A stretch of DNA of 64,000 bases, from assembly GCF_000521215.1 (NCBI RefSeq), contig NZ_KI928950.1, positions 85,595 through 149,594 of the forward strand. The letters are read 5' to 3'. Shown here piece by piece: positions 63,589-64,000 of the stretch. Origin of the DNA: Labrenzia sp. DG1229 (lineage in GTDB: Bacteria > Pseudomonadota > Alphaproteobacteria > Rhizobiales > Stappiaceae). The position numbers and the translations under genes were made by a program. Within the stretch, counting starts at the first letter, position 1; each line of letters opens with the position of its first letter. The notes beneath the pieces are model-generated. The model saw only the letters and a program-made list of their open reading frames with translations, was not told the DNA's origin and did not search any database.

Positions 63589-63605
63589 AGTTGTATGATA
63601 CAACT
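63589..63605. promoter_or_regulatory. Perfect palindrome before the MarR-type gene
   Basis: AGTTGTATGATACAACT: eight-base arms around a central G, with no mismatch. It ends 17 bases before the ATG of the MarR-type regulator, overlapping where the promoter or leader should be, as expected of an autoregulatory MarR operator. T/A-rich half-sites of this kind are typical of the family. Confidence 0.65.
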
Positions 63606-63622
63606 TTCATCTCAGGTGATCC

Positions 63623-64000
63623 ATGACAGACGCGTCCCCTTCCCTCGTACAGGACATTCGTGCAGCCTCGCGGCAGCTTGTCAGGGAATTCGGTTTTCTT
63701 GACCGGACAATCGCCGGAACAGATCTTTCTGGCTCCGGCGTCCATGCAATTCTGGAAATCGGGCACCATCCAGGCATCACCGCAAAAGATCTCGCGACCA
63801 GGCTAAAGCTCGAGAAATCGACAATCAGCCGCTTGCTCAAGTCGCTGGACCTGCGCGGGGAAATCATCCAGACCCGATCGGAAAAGGATGGCCGGGTCTT
63901 TGGTCTGAGCCTGACAAACACCGGTTGGGAGACTTTTTCCAGGATCGACAGGTTCGGCAACGATCAGGCCGTCGGCGCACTTGGCCGGATCAGAAACGGC
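63623..64000 (+). CDS. MarR-type regulator, cut by the window edge (possible MarR-GNAT fusion)
   Basis: 126 codons are visible, from ATG (AGGTGA just upstream) to the right edge with no stop. The winged helix is clear: VHAILEIGHHPGITAKDLAT, KLEKSTISRLLKSLDLRGEI, then a wing. The opening LVQDIRAASRQLVREFGFLD and the closing GNDQAVGALGRI resemble bifunctional proteins with a C-terminal GNAT acetyltransferase domain; the rest must lie beyond the window. A palindromic operator precedes it. Confidence 0.8.
   Translation, partial: MTDASPSLVQDIRAASRQLVREFGFLDRTIAGTDLSGSGVHAILEIGHHPGITAKDLATRLKLEKSTISRLLKSLDLRGEIIQTRSEKDGRVFGLSLTNTGWETFSRIDRFGNDQAVGALGRIRNG

Overview
This window looks like chromosomal DNA of an alphaproteobacterium of the Rhizobiales/Stappiaceae (Roseibium/Labrenzia) type. 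The basis is gene order (lptFG-lptD-surA-pdxA-rsmA, then gmk-yicC-mltG-fabF-acpP-fabG-fabD, then rpsF-rpsR-rplI-dnaB-alr-radA-cvpA-purF), GC-rich codon use, and several full CtrA-type sites (TTAA-N7-TTAA). No tRNA, rRNA, insertion sequence, prophage or CRISPR array was seen. The genus is inference.

Layout. 1-4.7 kb: an AT-richer orphan gene, a molybdopterin oxidoreductase, a secreted YHYH-domain protein and ndk, all on the minus strand. 4.9-10.1 kb: a DUF4344-type metallopeptidase, a membrane-anchored AraC regulator divergent from a secreted alpha/beta hydrolase with an inverted repeat between them, and an ABC-F ATPase. 10.4-14.4 kb: a Gly/Asn-repeat exported protein, a rhodanese, the Pol III chi subunit, an unlisted 38-residue secreted peptide and pepA. 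14.7-22.3 kb: LPS export and outer-membrane biogenesis (lptF, lptG, lptD, surA) followed by pdxA and rsmA; lptF carries a one-base frameshift here. 22.6-30.0 kb: a LysR regulator facing a minus-strand run from fabD to gmk for fatty-acid synthesis, cell-wall processing and GMP phosphorylation. 30.5-41.2 kb: ribosomal proteins S6, S18 and L9, DnaB helicase, a PilZ-like protein, Alr, RadA, CvpA, PurF, an SDR lacking its catalytic tyrosine, a HAD phosphatase and a VOC protein. 41.2-46.4 kb: inositol-monophosphatase-type enzyme, Der GTPase, BamB with its TPR partner, NnrU.

46.6-52.5 kb: a zinc-uptake operon (znuC-znuB-zur) with a good Zur operator but no znuA, a mannose-1-phosphate guanylyltransferase, a 3-oxoadipyl-CoA thiolase, a small membrane protein with a CtrA site at its start, and an orphan winged-helix protein. 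52.5-56.5 kb is gene-poor: a VPLPA-CTERM-like secreted protein, a PuuE-type polysaccharide deacetylase, and small membrane proteins. 56.8-64 kb: PadR regulator, RND adaptor and an oversized RND permease (1320 residues, with about 225 extra residues carrying four predicted helices), a fatty-acid desaturase, and a MarR-type regulator cut by the right edge and preceded by a perfect palindrome.

Most of the window is core genome. I did not find a complete undescribed system. The most useful leads are the lptF frameshift, the three CtrA sites (upstream of dnaB, a PilZ gene and a small membrane-protein gene), the alternative hairpins between rpsR and rplI, the enlarged RND pump, the SDR with Gln in place of Tyr, the Zur site lacking znuA, and two overlooked small membrane/secreted proteins.
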